Below are positions 25,631-33,620 of a stretch of 64,000 nucleotides of DNA, one piece after another. The DNA lies in the NCBI RefSeq assembly GCF_002250055.1, contig NZ_CP018866.1, positions 4,150,869 through 4,214,868 on the forward strand. Reading direction: 5' to 3'. The position numbers were made by a program, and so were the translations under genes. Within the stretch, counting starts at the first letter, position 1, and each line of letters starts with the position of its first letter. The stretch is from Sutcliffiella cohnii. Lineage in GTDB: Bacteria; Bacillota; Bacilli; Bacillales; Bacillaceae_I. The notes beneath the pieces were generated by a model. The model was not told the DNA's origin. It did no database searches and saw nothing but the letters and a program-made list of their open reading frames with translations.

Positions 25631-26068
25631 TTATGCCGATACAACATCCGAAGGGTTTATTTTTGTAACAGAAACCATATTCAATGCATCCATTATTTGT
25701 TGAATACGTTCGATAGTCGCTCCATAATATTCGTTTCTTTCATCTCGAGAAACTTGAGATGCAGAAACACCTAATTTTTCAGCTAGTTCTTGTTGAGACA
25801 TACCAATATATATTCTATATGCTATTAGCGTTCTACCTAATGTGCGTAAATTTATTACAGTATCAAATTCTCCACGTTTTGTCCTCTCGTAATACTCTAC
25901 TTCTTCTTTTAGCTGTTCATGAAAAGAAACATAAGGTTGTATAGCCAGCTCAATATGTTCTTTATCTAGGCCCATTTCTACGAATTTCTTTTTTTCGAGC
26001 TCTATAAATTCTTTATCCTGATTTAACTTTTCTACTGCTTCTCTATAAGCACTTTCTGTTTTAATCAT
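25631..26068 (-). CDS. XRE-type HTH regulator, probable antitoxin
   Basis: 145 residues. A helical N-terminus (about 1-70) is followed by an XRE helix-turn-helix (MSQQELAEKLGVSASQVSRDERNEYYGATIERIQQIMDAL). It follows the nucleotidyltransferase-like gene by 59 bases in the same direction, behind a promoter with two palindromic operators. Such pairs often behave as toxin-antitoxin units in which the HTH protein autoregulates; this is inference from the arrangement. Ends in a terminator shared with the convergent HAD gene. Confidence 0.82.
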   Translation of the reverse strand: MIKTESAYREAVEKLNQDKEFIELEKKKFVEMGLDKEHIELAIQPYVSFHEQLKEEVEYYERTKRGEFDTVINLRTLGRTLIAYRIYIGMSQQELAEKLGVSASQVSRDERNEYYGATIERIQQIMDALNMVSVTKINPSDVVSA

Positions 26069-26127
26069 ATGAACCCCTCACTTAAATTTTCTTTAGTCGT
26101 TCTATTATATTTTTTACACAGTTAATA

Positions 26128-26661
26128 TTACTTAACAATTTTCACTATTCCTTTGGGCTGAAAAGTATCTCTTGTTTGTCTAAATGCAGATGGAAATAAT
26201 AAGTTATTTCCATACTTATCAAGAATTCCTGTCCCGGGTCCAAAACCGTAATGGGGATATAGTTCTACACGATACTTATGCCACATAGGGAGTTGCTTTT
26301 TTGTATATCCCTTATAGGGCTTTCGTGATTTACTATCCCAAGTCCATATTTTATCTGGCTCTTGGATATTTAATTCCCGTACCAATGTTTGAAGGTCTTT
26401 AACATCACATTCAAAATAACCGTCAATATCATTAGGATGGGCTTTATTTTCTACAAATGAACCGTCTATAAATATATCATTTACACCTACACTCCAAAGC
26501 TGCTTAACCATTAGTTCTAACTGGTCTACTAAAAAAGCCCTCCATTCAGCGTCCCAAATAGTACCATCTTGAGGACCAATAACCAATAAAGAATTTTTTA
26601 ATTGTTCAATAGTAAGTTTATAATCTCCTGGTGGCAATAAACCAAAATCATTAAACTCCAC
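26128..26661 (-). CDS. Nucleotidyltransferase-like protein (DUF6932-like), possible toxin
   Basis: 177 residues. FIDGSFVENKAHPNDIDGYF matches the minimal nucleotidyltransferase signature GS-x(n)-DxD. The opening LLPPGDYKLTIEQLKNSLL and the RVELYPHYGFG segment agree with what I recall of DUF6932 proteins. The function may be transfer of a nucleotide to a tRNA or protein, or binding only; no activity can be claimed. It is the first gene of a two-gene unit with an XRE regulator. No strong ribosome site is seen (AAGGGG, 10 bases upstream). Confidence 0.72.
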   Translation of the reverse strand: MEFNDFGLLPPGDYKLTIEQLKNSLLVIGPQDGTIWDAEWRAFLVDQLELMVKQLWSVGVNDIFIDGSFVENKAHPNDIDGYFECDVKDLQTLVRELNIQEPDKIWTWDSKSRKPYKGYTKKQLPMWHKYRVELYPHYGFGPGTGILDKYGNNLLFPSAFRQTRDTFQPKGIVKIVK

Positions 26662-26698
26662 TCTTTTGCATCCCCTTAAAATGTAATTACACAGAAAA

Positions 26699-26737
26699 AA
26701 CTTAACATATAAGTTAAGTTAACAATATCGTTAACTT
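26699..26737. promoter_or_regulatory. Two overlapping operators before the XRE/NTase unit
   Basis: AACTTAAC-ATATAA-GTTAAGTT (26699-26720) and AAGTTAAC-AATATC-GTTAACTT (26716-26737). Both are perfect 8-bp inverted repeats with 6-bp spacers, 17 bp apart, directly downstream of the -10 box. They are likely autoregulatory sites for the XRE protein. Confidence 0.8.
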
Positions 26738-26738
26738 T

Positions 26739-26767
26739 ATTATAGCTATTAATAATTATTTTTTCAA
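26739..26767 (-). promoter_or_regulatory. Promoter of the NTase/XRE unit
   Basis: TTGAAA (26762-26767), 17-base spacer, TATAAT (26739-26744) on the minus strand. Confidence 0.78.
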
Positions 26768-27109
26768 TCCTTCTTATTCTAGTATCTGTGTGGACTTTGA
26801 CAATCGATAAAATGTTATTTTTTTGTTAAGAACATACTTAAAAGACCGAGTGCAACAACACTCCGCCAGCGCAGAAGCATGCCGCATGAAGAGCGGCTAG
26901 TCAAGTTATTATTTCTTTTTTCTATGTATGGCAATTATGATTATTGTACAATCACTGGTATTAACGATATGATCAACATACCAAAATGCAATATCATGCT
27001 CATCGCTTTATATGCTACCATTTTTGCCCCGGTCTCCTCTATAAGGGGTGATGTGTAGATGACTTACCTTAAAAAGCACTTAACTAGTCATGATTTAAAA
27101 GAAATCAGG
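26768..27109. other. Gene-free stretch with a REP remnant
   Basis: Contains a decayed REP fragment at 26779-26795 (CTAGTATCTGTGTGGAC). The rest has stops in all frames and no RNA that I recognise. Confidence 0.45.
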
Positions 27110-27289
27110 TTATATTTTAGGTAAATCAATTACTTCACCTGGAGATTTACTAATAAGAATATCCGGAACGTTAGGGTTATTTTTTTTCAACTTATACTTT
27201 TGAATTTTTGATAATTCAGGGTCAAAGGAGATATTCTGTGTTTTAAATTCTAATTTTGTTATTTTATTATAAACTTTACTCAAAAAGTC
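27110..27289 (-). pseudogene. 3' fragment of an unrecognised protein gene
   Basis: An open C-terminal stretch of about 59 codons without a start or ribosome site, ending NNPNVPDILISKSPGEVIDLPKI. Composition is protein-like. It lies just downstream of an SMI1/KNR4 immunity gene, so it may be a leftover polymorphic-toxin tail; that is speculative. Confidence 0.35.
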
Positions 27290-27335
27290 TCATAGTTAAG
27301 CATCCTCCTATATTTCGGCTTTGCAGGTATACATC

Positions 27336-27806
27336 CTATACTTCTCGCTTCACTAAACTTACTAAAAAATCACCAAAGTCGTTAGCAATTATTTCATATG
27401 TTTGACCTTCTAAGTCAACTCCAGGCACAAAAGATACTACTTTTGGTTCCCCATTTTCATCATTTTGGTTATAGTCTAAACAAAATAGTTCGTCACTCCC
27501 AGTATCATATATAACTAGAAGGTTATTAGGTAGATTAATTTCTTTTCGTTCTGTTAATGTGTACCAAATAGCATCTGGAACTGATGAATTTTCAAAATCC
27601 GCATTTATAATTCCGTAAATCTCTTGTGCTCCAAAATTACCTGCTCCAAATGTCTTTAAATAATCTAAATATAAACCAGTAAATTTTAGTCCTAACTTTT
27701 CTTCAGCTAAACTTATCAAATCATCTGTATGACCACCCACAAAATCAGCAATTTCATCTTCATTCAGAATAATTTCCTTTGCTTTTTGATATGTTGCTAA
27801 ACTCAT
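27336..27806 (-). CDS. SMI1/KNR4-family immunity protein
   Basis: 156 residues of the SUKH superfamily, whose bacterial members neutralise polymorphic toxins. Visible landmarks are the LISLAEEKLGLKFTGLYLDYLKTFGAGNFG helix region (first third), EIYGI, and the beta segments NNLLVIYDTGSDELFCLDYNQ and PKVVSFVPG. GGAGGC lies upstream of the ATG. No intact toxin gene is adjacent, only a 3' fragment at 27110-27289, so it seems an orphan immunity gene. Confidence 0.85.
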   Translation of the reverse strand: MSLATYQKAKEIILNEDEIADFVGGHTDDLISLAEEKLGLKFTGLYLDYLKTFGAGNFGAQEIYGIINADFENSSVPDAIWYTLTERKEINLPNNLLVIYDTGSDELFCLDYNQNDENGEPKVVSFVPGVDLEGQTYEIIANDFGDFLVSLVKREV

Positions 27807-27961
27807 TTTCAGCCTCCATTTTCACATAAAAAAACATAATCTCGAGCTTACAGTACTTCACTTATATTAACAACAAGCGGCTCATTCCTTACTAGGATGG
27901 TCTAATCTTTATTTAGAAAAAGCAACCGGGTCGTAGGTAAGGCAAAACACATAATTATATA

Positions 27962-28030
27962 GAAAGACTTCAATAGAACAATAGTTCTTGTCCTATTGGA
28001 GTCTTTTTGATTTTGAATGGGCTTTCTATG
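27962..28030 (+). repeat. Second dispersed repeat family, terminator-like unit
   Basis: GACTTCAATAGAAC/GTCCTATTGGAGTC hairpin then TTTTTGATTTTGAATGGG and CTTTCTATG. Related units are at 28352, 50165 and 51296. It could end plus-strand transcription. Confidence 0.65.
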
Positions 28031-28351
28031 TACTATATCGTTTGTTTGTTGGTTAAATAGCGATAACTACAGTACCTACGTGAACACTTTCCTATACCCT
28101 CGTACATTACTGAACTGGTCCCATAAATTCAATAATAAGAAGAATATGCTCAAAATTGATTATACTATCCTCCTATATCATTACTTATTTTTTCCATTGA
28201 TCTTTGATTAAAGGACTGTTTTTCAACATCAGAAAAGCCAACATCTCGCGGACTGTTAGGGTTGATTCATTTATTGAAAGAGAGCCGGCCCGATTGGATA
28301 AAGAAGACCAAAATGCCGCTGGAATGTCTTTTGTAGCCATGGAAAGAGAAG
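28031..28351. other. Intergenic remnant region
   Basis: Contains a short degenerate coding remnant at about 28251-28362 (reads ...ERE-PARLDKEDQNAAGM-SFVAMERE) without a start. A plus-strand reading at 28017-28211 has no support. Nothing else is seen. Confidence 0.35.
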
Positions 28352-28459
28352 AAAAAAGCGCCTAATAAGAACATTGCTTGTTTTTATTATGCGCTTTTGA
28401 TTTCGTATGGTTTTCTTTGAGAGAGATCAACAGTGAACGCCCTTTCGGGCTATTCCTAA
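28352..28459 (+). repeat. Second dispersed repeat family, full-length unit
   Basis: GCGCCTAATAAGAACATTGC... hairpin (28355-28391, with TTTTATTATGCGC), GATTTCGTATGGTTTTCTTT, then the small hairpin CGCCCTTTCGGGC. It runs into a REP fragment at 28460. Confidence 0.65.
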
Positions 28460-28502
28460 TTTCCAATAAACGTGTGCACATTTCCTGTCCCCTCGTCCCA
28501 CT
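28460..28502. repeat. Degenerate REP-like repeat
   Basis: TTTCCAATAAACGTGTGCAC then ATTTCCTGTCCCCTCGTCCCA. Confidence 0.65.
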
Positions 28503-28534
28503 CTTGATTTCCTCACCTTAACTACAATTAGACA

Positions 28535-29005
28535 TTATTCCAGTGTAGAGAGATATTTTTCTAAATGTTTTTTCCCTGAATTACTTTTAGGTATAATGCC
28601 AAGATGCTTATACTTCCAAATCGTTTTTCTTTCATGAGAGTCAATTTTTGAAAGATCATCGTAATTAAAATCTATGTTAAACTTTCCTTGCTTATCAAAA
28701 ACCATAGTAAAATTTGTCCAAGTCTCTTGACCATTATCATTAAACGTATTCCACAATTCCTGAATACGCTCCACTAATCGATGCCATTTTTCTGTGTATT
28801 CAAGTTCACTAACTGTATATAGTTCAGTTATTTCATGACTGTAAATTACTTTATCACTTCGTTCCGGATAATAATAAAAGTAAGCAGTCTGAGATCCTTG
28901 AACAACCTCACCATATAAATATACCTTAGACCATTCTTCTGGAATAGTTTCTACAACAACCTCAGCAATCTGCTGATATAAGCTATCTAATTGTTCTTCA
29001 TTCAT
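28535..29005 (-). CDS. YezG-family immunity protein (DUF600)
   Basis: 156 residues. In B. subtilis, YezG neutralises the LXG-type nuclease toxin YeeF. Recognisable features are the N-terminal MNEEQLDSLYQQIAEVVV, PEEWSKVYLYGEVVQGSQTAYFYYYPE and the central WTNFTMVFDKQGKFNIDFNYDD. A longer reading from 29065 is the toxin's 3' end in another frame; GGGAGGG precedes the ATG at 29005. The toxin remnant's stop codon overlaps this ribosome site, showing former translational coupling. The gene is intact although its toxin is not. Confidence 0.9.
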   Translation of the reverse strand: MNEEQLDSLYQQIAEVVVETIPEEWSKVYLYGEVVQGSQTAYFYYYPERSDKVIYSHEITELYTVSELEYTEKWHRLVERIQELWNTFNDNGQETWTNFTMVFDKQGKFNIDFNYDDLSKIDSHERKTIWKYKHLGIIPKSNSGKKHLEKYLSTLE

Positions 29006-29012
29006 CAAACTG

Positions 29013-29476
29013 TCACCCTCCCGGTACATTATCAAATCGTCTAATTTCCCATTCGTCATCACCAATTTTATACTTTATATTAAAACTTTCTGGGCGTTGG
29101 GAATTCCCCTTATCTTATCCTTCGTCTTTTGTACATTCGATAAAAACCGTTCCCACCAGTTGTTATTTGCAACCGAAATTGGTTTTTGTAGTCTTTCCAT
29201 CCTAGATACATATTTCGCTAAATCCCTTTCAACTTGAGTATACCGTTCCATCGATTGTTGTGTGAAGTTTTTTATCTTGCGCATTTTTCTTTCTATATCG
29301 TCTATTTCTCGGATGACTTTATTCAGCCTACCGCCTATATTATGTCTACTTCGAATACGATGGTCCAATCTCGCCCGGACCCTTGTGAGATCATCTTGAA
29401 TATTTGCTACAGAGGAAGTTGGTAATAGTTTGCTAGAATTCATGACAACATCAGGTTTTATCTGGATTCTCTGCAT
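29013..29476 (-). pseudogene. Collapsed polymorphic (LXG/T7SS-like) toxin gene
   Basis: Encodes an N-terminal helical secretion-type domain (from MQRIQIKPDVVMNSSKLLP; about 120 residues with WW and coiled-coil-like segments) that reaches KDKIRGIPN and stops at 29075 out of frame. In the next frame the DNA encodes a toxin-like C-terminus, SFNIKYKIGDDEWEIRRF then DNVPGG, ending at 29013 inside the YezG ribosome site. The toxin domain is thus deleted and the two ends are joined out of frame. The N-terminus is probably a WXG/LXG-like export domain; I cannot name its exact family. Confidence 0.72.
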
Positions 29477-29640
29477 GGAACACCTCCTGTAGTTGATAAT
29501 AATACTTTCCTACAGGAAGATAAATGGTAAAAAGGAAGTATTTGTTAATGAAACACTAGAAAAGCAGGTCTAACTTCCTATTTTTCCCTTGTGAATCCAA
29601 ATAAATCCGTTCACTCTAAATGCTTCAACTCCCCCTCATC

Positions 29641-29976
29641 CTACTCAAACACATCTATCCCTGCATTCCTCCCGATATTCGTAACCGTATAAGACAACTG
29701 CATCACCTTATCTCCACTTTTAATATATTGGTATTTAAACTGTGGTTCATCAGCAAACGTTACCCACACCGAATAGGTTGGTAGTTTCCTAAAAGCTGTT
29801 TCCGTTTTACCGATCTCTTCATCCCCATAACCCCTTTGTTCCATTAAATAGACAACCACCTCTTTTTCAAGAGAGCTTAGTTTGCTACTTACAAAAATAA
29901 ACGGAAGCAAAACAACAGAAATAATAATGACAATGAGAAGCACTTTAAACCTGAATCGTCGAAGCATCCACATCAA
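29641..29976 (-). CDS. DUF3139 membrane-anchored protein
   Basis: 111 residues with one N-terminal transmembrane helix (FKVLLIVIIISVVLLPFIFV) and an extracytoplasmic DUF3139 domain. The pattern EKEVVVYLMEQRGYGDEEI ... PTYSVWVTFADEPQFKYQY is as I recall for this Bacillus family of unknown role. No cysteine lipobox. A weak ribosome site (AAAGGAT) precedes the ATG. Confidence 0.75.
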   Translation of the reverse strand: MMWMLRRFRFKVLLIVIIISVVLLPFIFVSSKLSSLEKEVVVYLMEQRGYGDEEIGKTETAFRKLPTYSVWVTFADEPQFKYQYIKSGDKVMQLSYTVTNIGRNAGIDVFE

Positions 29977-30059
29977 TCCTTTAAAAAAGAGTCATTTTAA
30001 TATATTCTCGAAAGAAGCTTCCATTCCTACAAGGGTCTGCAATTATCTCAAAACCTTAG

Positions 30060-30112
30060 GCGGGAACGCCCTCTCGGGCTAAAAAACCTCGCAGCACCGC
30101 TGCGAGGTTTAA
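30060..30112 (-). terminator. Terminator of the lipoprotein operon
   Basis: On the minus strand AAACCTCGCAG (rc 30100-30110) pairs with CTGCGAGGTTT (rc 30084-30094) and is followed by TTTAGCC. The adjacent AACGCCCTCTCGGGCT at 30064-30080 belongs to the second repeat family. Confidence 0.8.
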
Positions 30113-30171
30113 AAGCATAGAGCACTAAAGCTAGATGCAAAATATAGAAGTTTAAGAAATTCATTAGTAAA

Positions 30172-30214
30172 TTCCCAAAATATGTGTGGACGAGGAACCT
30201 GTCCCTCTGTCCCA
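30172..30214. repeat. REP-like repeat
   Basis: TTCCCAAAATATGTGTGG then ACGAGGAACCTGTCCCTC and TGTCCCAC. It carries the GGAACCT variant. Confidence 0.85.
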
Positions 30215-30221
30215 CCGCTCC

Positions 30222-30887
30222 TCATTCAGTTCTATAATTAACTAATTCCACTAGTACATTCTCGATACGAGCGTCGTATCTTACTGAGGTGGAGAATTTT
30301 GTTAGCGCATTTGGTTGAAGACCGCCTGAGCCGGCATAACTGGTGGATGAATCAATGATATTTCCATTTGCGTCTTTAAAGGTTGCTCTTAGTTCTATAG
30401 AGCGCAAAGTAAGATCACTAATGTTTTTTAATTCTCCCTCTACCCGCATTAAAACATTACTAGCACCGGCACCAAAATCTGTTATCTCAATTACTATTGG
30501 ACTATCTCTATTTTCGGCTGCTTCTTTCTGTTCCTCTTGTGCAGCTGTTACAGTTTCTTTGTACGGTAATAGTTCCTTTATTTCTGACTGTAAACTTCTA
30601 ATCTCTTTATCCTTCTCAACTAATTGTTGTTTCGTATCAAGTAGCTCTTGTTCTAATGTTTCGCTTGAGTTTTCTTCTAGTTCTATAATTTGATCATCTT
30701 TTTCATCTAAAAGGTTTTCTAAATCTTTAATTTGCTGTTTTAACTCTGTAATTTCGTTGCTTTTTTCATCTAATGCCGATTGGGATTGAGTAACCTCTGA
30801 TTGTAATGACTCTACAGATGCTTTCAGGTCCGAGTTACAACCAGTCAAAATAAATACTATTGAAAATATCATTATTAATTTTTTCAT
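30222..30887 (-). CDS. Coiled-coil lipoprotein with FxLYD-like C-terminal domain
   Basis: 221 residues. The signal peptide ends in a lipobox (FILTGC, Cys17), so it should be lipid-anchored outside the membrane. Residues about 22-118 form a long charged coiled coil (heptads such as LKQQIKDLENLLDEKDDQIIELEE). The C-terminal 85 residues (VLMRVEGELKNISDLTLRSIELRATFKDANGNIID) are a beta-sandwich typical of FxLYD-like domains. It lies 22 bases downstream of the lipoprotein at 30910 and is probably cotranscribed with it. Function unknown. Confidence 0.8.
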   Translation of the reverse strand: MKKLIMIFSIVFILTGCNSDLKASVESLQSEVTQSQSALDEKSNEITELKQQIKDLENLLDEKDDQIIELEENSSETLEQELLDTKQQLVEKDKEIRSLQSEIKELLPYKETVTAAQEEQKEAAENRDSPIVIEITDFGAGASNVLMRVEGELKNISDLTLRSIELRATFKDANGNIIDSSTSYAGSGGLQPNALTKFSTSVRYDARIENVLVELVNYRTE

Positions 30888-30909
30888 ATATAATCACCCA
30901 CATTCTATA

Positions 30910-31929
30910 CTAGTTTAGTTTTTCAACGTGGCTACCAATTACCACGATGACATTCGTATAACCACCAGACACATTATCAAACCCCGAGTGAATTGTCGGA
31001 ACACCGATAAATTCGACATAATCCTCGTAGAAGATATCATCTAATGATCCTAAATATAGAACTTCGTAAACTTCATCGTAGTCGTTCGAAATATATAAAT
31101 GTGTAAAATAGCTATCAAGTTCTGGAATAAATTCTTCGTATATATCAATAACATAACCAGAGTCATAATACATAGTCGTTGTATATCTATTTAATGTTTT
31201 AGATAGATTACGATATTCAATATCTTCATTTACCATATCTATTGCTTTAGAAAGGTTAGATGAACTTACCGGGAAAAGCTCTTCGTTTTCTAATAAAAAC
31301 TCGTATGTATCATTAGGGATATCTTGTCCAGGAGAATTACCGTTTTCTTCGTCCAATAAAGGTATATACAAGGAGAAGAAGTTTGCGGCATTTATCTCCG
31401 TATCCACTTCTGAATTAGTTTCAGTTGTTTCATTTAGATATACAACATCTATTACTTCAGTGGCGTAAATTTTCCATTCCCCATCTTCCACTTTCATTGT
31501 ATGAACCGCTTCTAATCTGTTGTCATCAAAAGGAACGTCCCCAATATTTAACGTAGTTTGGACAACTCTTACTTCTGCCTCTGTTCCCTTTATTTCAACT
31601 ACCTCAATTTCATCCCACGTATACTTTACATCATATGTACTAAAAAATTCTTCCATCATATCAGATGTAGAAGCATATGCTGGTGCTTCTGTATGAAGAG
31701 TAGACATATACGCTTTAAGGTCCTTATTTTCCGCAGCGATTAAGTTTTGTTTAATTATCTCGTTTATTTCATCTTCATCTGAACGAGTAGCTTCTTGCTC
31801 TTTATTCTCCTCTATCACTTTCTCTTTCTCTTCATTAGCTGGTGATGTTGATTGAGAGTTGTTACACCCAACTAACATACCCACTGCCACTAAAACTATT
31901 ACTAATAATCTCAACATTGCTCTCCTCAT
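30910..31929 (-). CDS. Lipoprotein with NTF2-like domain
   Basis: 339 residues. The signal peptide ends in the lipobox MLVGC (Cys22), followed by an acidic linker. Residues about 55-150 (INEIIKQNLIAAENKDLKAYMSTLH ... DGEWKIYATEVIDV) look like an NTF2/SnoaL-type fold found in many Bacillus lipoproteins. The C-terminal 170 residues are unrecognised. First gene of a two-gene lipoprotein unit. Two upstream start choices exist within three codons. Confidence 0.75.
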   Translation of the reverse strand: MRRAMLRLLVIVLVAVGMLVGCNNSQSTSPANEEKEKVIEENKEQEATRSDEDEINEIIKQNLIAAENKDLKAYMSTLHTEAPAYASTSDMMEEFFSTYDVKYTWDEIEVVEIKGTEAEVRVVQTTLNIGDVPFDDNRLEAVHTMKVEDGEWKIYATEVIDVVYLNETTETNSEVDTEINAANFFSLYIPLLDEENGNSPGQDIPNDTYEFLLENEELFPVSSSNLSKAIDMVNEDIEYRNLSKTLNRYTTTMYYDSGYVIDIYEEFIPELDSYFTHLYISNDYDEVYEVLYLGSLDDIFYEDYVEFIGVPTIHSGFDNVSGGYTNVIVVIGSHVEKLN

Positions 31930-32105
31930 TTCTAGTACATTCCCCTTAAACTTCTAGGTAAAAACTATTATACTACCATTAAAATCCAATAACTAGGTCT
32001 AAAGTTGTTGTTTAAGAGAAAAACCAAAACTTTTTTACTAATTTTATAGATAACATTAGGGCCTCTCTGACAAAGTGCACAAACATTTGGACAAGATTAT
32101 TACTA

Positions 32106-32150
32106 ATTTCCAGAAAATGTGTGGACGAGGGACCTGTCCCTCCGTCCACA
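32106..32150. repeat. REP-like repeat, near consensus
   Basis: TTTCCAGAAAATGTGTGG then ACGAGGGACCTGTCCCTC and CGTCCACAC. An uninterrupted consensus unit. Confidence 0.88.
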
Positions 32151-32463
32151 CTTTACAATATTTCTCAGAAGGTGGCGAGGTCGACGTTTTATTTGTTTCT
32201 TTTTGTTTAGATAATATTGGAAAAAGGGTCTTTTTACTTAGATAGGGTGGTGACTTTTGGAGTAGGTTCATATTCTTGAAGGGTAGAATTTCTACATATT
32301 TTATTGTGAATTTGAAGACGGTAATGAAGGCGAATATGTTTTCATCTTCCCTCTTTGATATTTGCACTAATTATAAGAAAACATATTTCTTCTATTAATA
32401 TTATCTAACTTAACTCCGTCTTCTTTTCTATAATTAATCATTTTTTAAGGGGGACTTGTTAGA
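32151..32463. other. Region upstream of comK
   Basis: Holds the first copy of the 50-bp promoter-like block (32171-32220) and AT-rich DNA with one imperfect ComK-box-like AAAACATATTTC near 32379. No gene is supported. Confidence 0.45.
32171..32220 (+). promoter_or_regulatory. Duplicated 50-bp promoter-like block, copy 1
   Basis: GGTGGCGAGGTCGACG then, 14 bases later, TTTAGATAATATTGG. Matches 33071-33120 with identical spacing. Confidence 0.5.
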
Positions 32464-32982
32464 ATGGATATGATGGAAGAGTATCTTATTACTACCTCGA
32501 CTATTGGTCTTTTTCCTAACTTCCATTCGTGGTTGCAAACAAAAACGTTGGATTGGGATGGGGAGTTTTACATCGAGGATAAGCCGTTGGATGCGATTAG
32601 TAACAGCTGTTTGCATTACGGGGCATCTTACGAAGGAAGAAAGAAATCAATCGTACATAGAACAAATTTTAAGCAAAAGACACCGATGATTATATCGGAG
32701 GCACAAGGAATGATCATGATTCCAACACATTCTCCGGAACATATGTATTGCGCTTGGTTAATGTATCACCATATACATAAGGTTATTCCGAATGGTACAA
32801 GCTGTACTATTCTATTTCATAACAATGTAAAAGTAGATTTAACTATATCAGCAGCCGTCATGCGACAACAAATGCAAAAAGCTGCTGTCATTTATAACCT
32901 TTTCTGTACAGACCAGAAAATTAACTTTAGTTTTATGATGGATCCGAAAAAGAGAAAGAAAAGGAAGAAGGAAGAAAAGTAA
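32464..32982 (+). CDS. comK: Competence transcription factor ComK
   Basis: 172 residues. ComK activates late competence genes by binding AT-boxes. Typical segments are EEYLITTSTIGLFP, LHYGASYEGRKKSI, KTPMIISEAQGMIMIPTHSP and CAWLMYHHIHKV. Slightly shorter than B. subtilis ComK, with a very basic C-terminal tail (DPKKRKKRKKEEK). GGGGG lies 10 bases before the ATG. It has its own terminator. Whether it is functional for competence or another duty cannot be told from the sequence. Confidence 0.9.
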   Translation: MDMMEEYLITTSTIGLFPNFHSWLQTKTLDWDGEFYIEDKPLDAISNSCLHYGASYEGRKKSIVHRTNFKQKTPMIISEAQGMIMIPTHSPEHMYCAWLMYHHIHKVIPNGTSCTILFHNNVKVDLTISAAVMRQQMQKAAVIYNLFCTDQKINFSFMMDPKKRKKRKKEEK

Positions 32983-33012
32983 GCCTGGTTAAGAGCCAGG
33001 CTTGTTTCTATT
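32981..33012 (+). terminator. comK terminator
   Basis: AAGCCTGG/CCAGGCTT with a TTAAGAG loop, then GTTTCTATTT. The stem overlaps the stop codon. Confidence 0.75.
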
Positions 33013-33070
33013 TGGGAAAATTAAATCCACAATTGGCTGCCACGAAAAAAGTTTTAATTTATTCACAAAA

Positions 33071-33120
33071 GGTGACGAGCTCGACGTGTGATTACTCCTA
33101 GCCCCTTTAGATAATGTTCC
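33071..33120 (+). promoter_or_regulatory. Duplicated 50-bp promoter-like block, copy 2
   Basis: GGTGACGAGCTCGACG, a 14-base gap and TTTAGATAATGTTCC, just before the XRE gene at 33139. The palindrome CGAGCTCG may be an operator. Confidence 0.55.
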
Positions 33121-33138
33121 TAAAAGGAGTGTTTTTCT

Positions 33139-33402
33139 TTGACTAAAAGAGAAAACCTCGATGGGAAAATATTAGGGGAACTTATATATAAGTGGAGAAA
33201 AGAGCAGAATATCACGCAAAGGAAAGTTGCTGAAGATACTGGAATTGATGAAAAAACAGTATCTAGATTAGAACGCGGCATACAAATACCAGAAACGATG
33301 ACTCTATATAAATTCTGCATTGAAGCAAAAATGGACATTACACAACTTTTCCATGACTATCAAAAAGAAGAAGAAAAGCAAAACCAAAATGAAGACGAAT
33401 AG
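33139..33402 (+). CDS. Small XRE-family transcriptional regulator
   Basis: 87 residues. The single HTH domain is ILGELIYKWRKEQNITQRKVAEDTGIDEKTVSRLERG, with an acidic tail. The start is TTG with an AAAGGAG site 10 bases upstream. Directly preceded by the CGAGCTCG-containing promoter block, which may be its operator. Targets unknown. Confidence 0.85.
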   Translation: MTKRENLDGKILGELIYKWRKEQNITQRKVAEDTGIDEKTVSRLERGIQIPETMTLYKFCIEAKMDITQLFHDYQKEEEKQNQNEDE

Positions 33403-33461
33403 CAACATTAACCCCGGGACACCCTAGTGTAACCTTGTCGGACAAGCCTATACATATTAAA

Positions 33462-33504
33462 GAAGATGATAACAACTGATTCTATGTTATCATCTTCTTT
33501 CTAT
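33462..33504 (+). terminator. Terminator after the XRE gene
   Basis: 13-bp stem GAAGATGATAACA/TGTTATCATCTTC followed by TTTCTATTT. Confidence 0.85.
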
Positions 33505-33620
33505 TTGCGAGCCAAACGCGAAAGATCCTTCCTCCCCTTTCTCCCTATAATTTAATATCATAAAAATTCCAGTAGCCGAATACATTATTACGTATTTAAT
33601 AGGAAGAAAGGAGCAAAGCC

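Noticed and set aside
28017-28211. 64-codon plus-strand ORF
   Set aside because: No ribosome site; begins inside a repeat unit; composition is not protein-like.
32056-32367. Minus-strand ORF before comK
   Set aside because: Overlaps a REP and the promoter-like block; no ribosome site.
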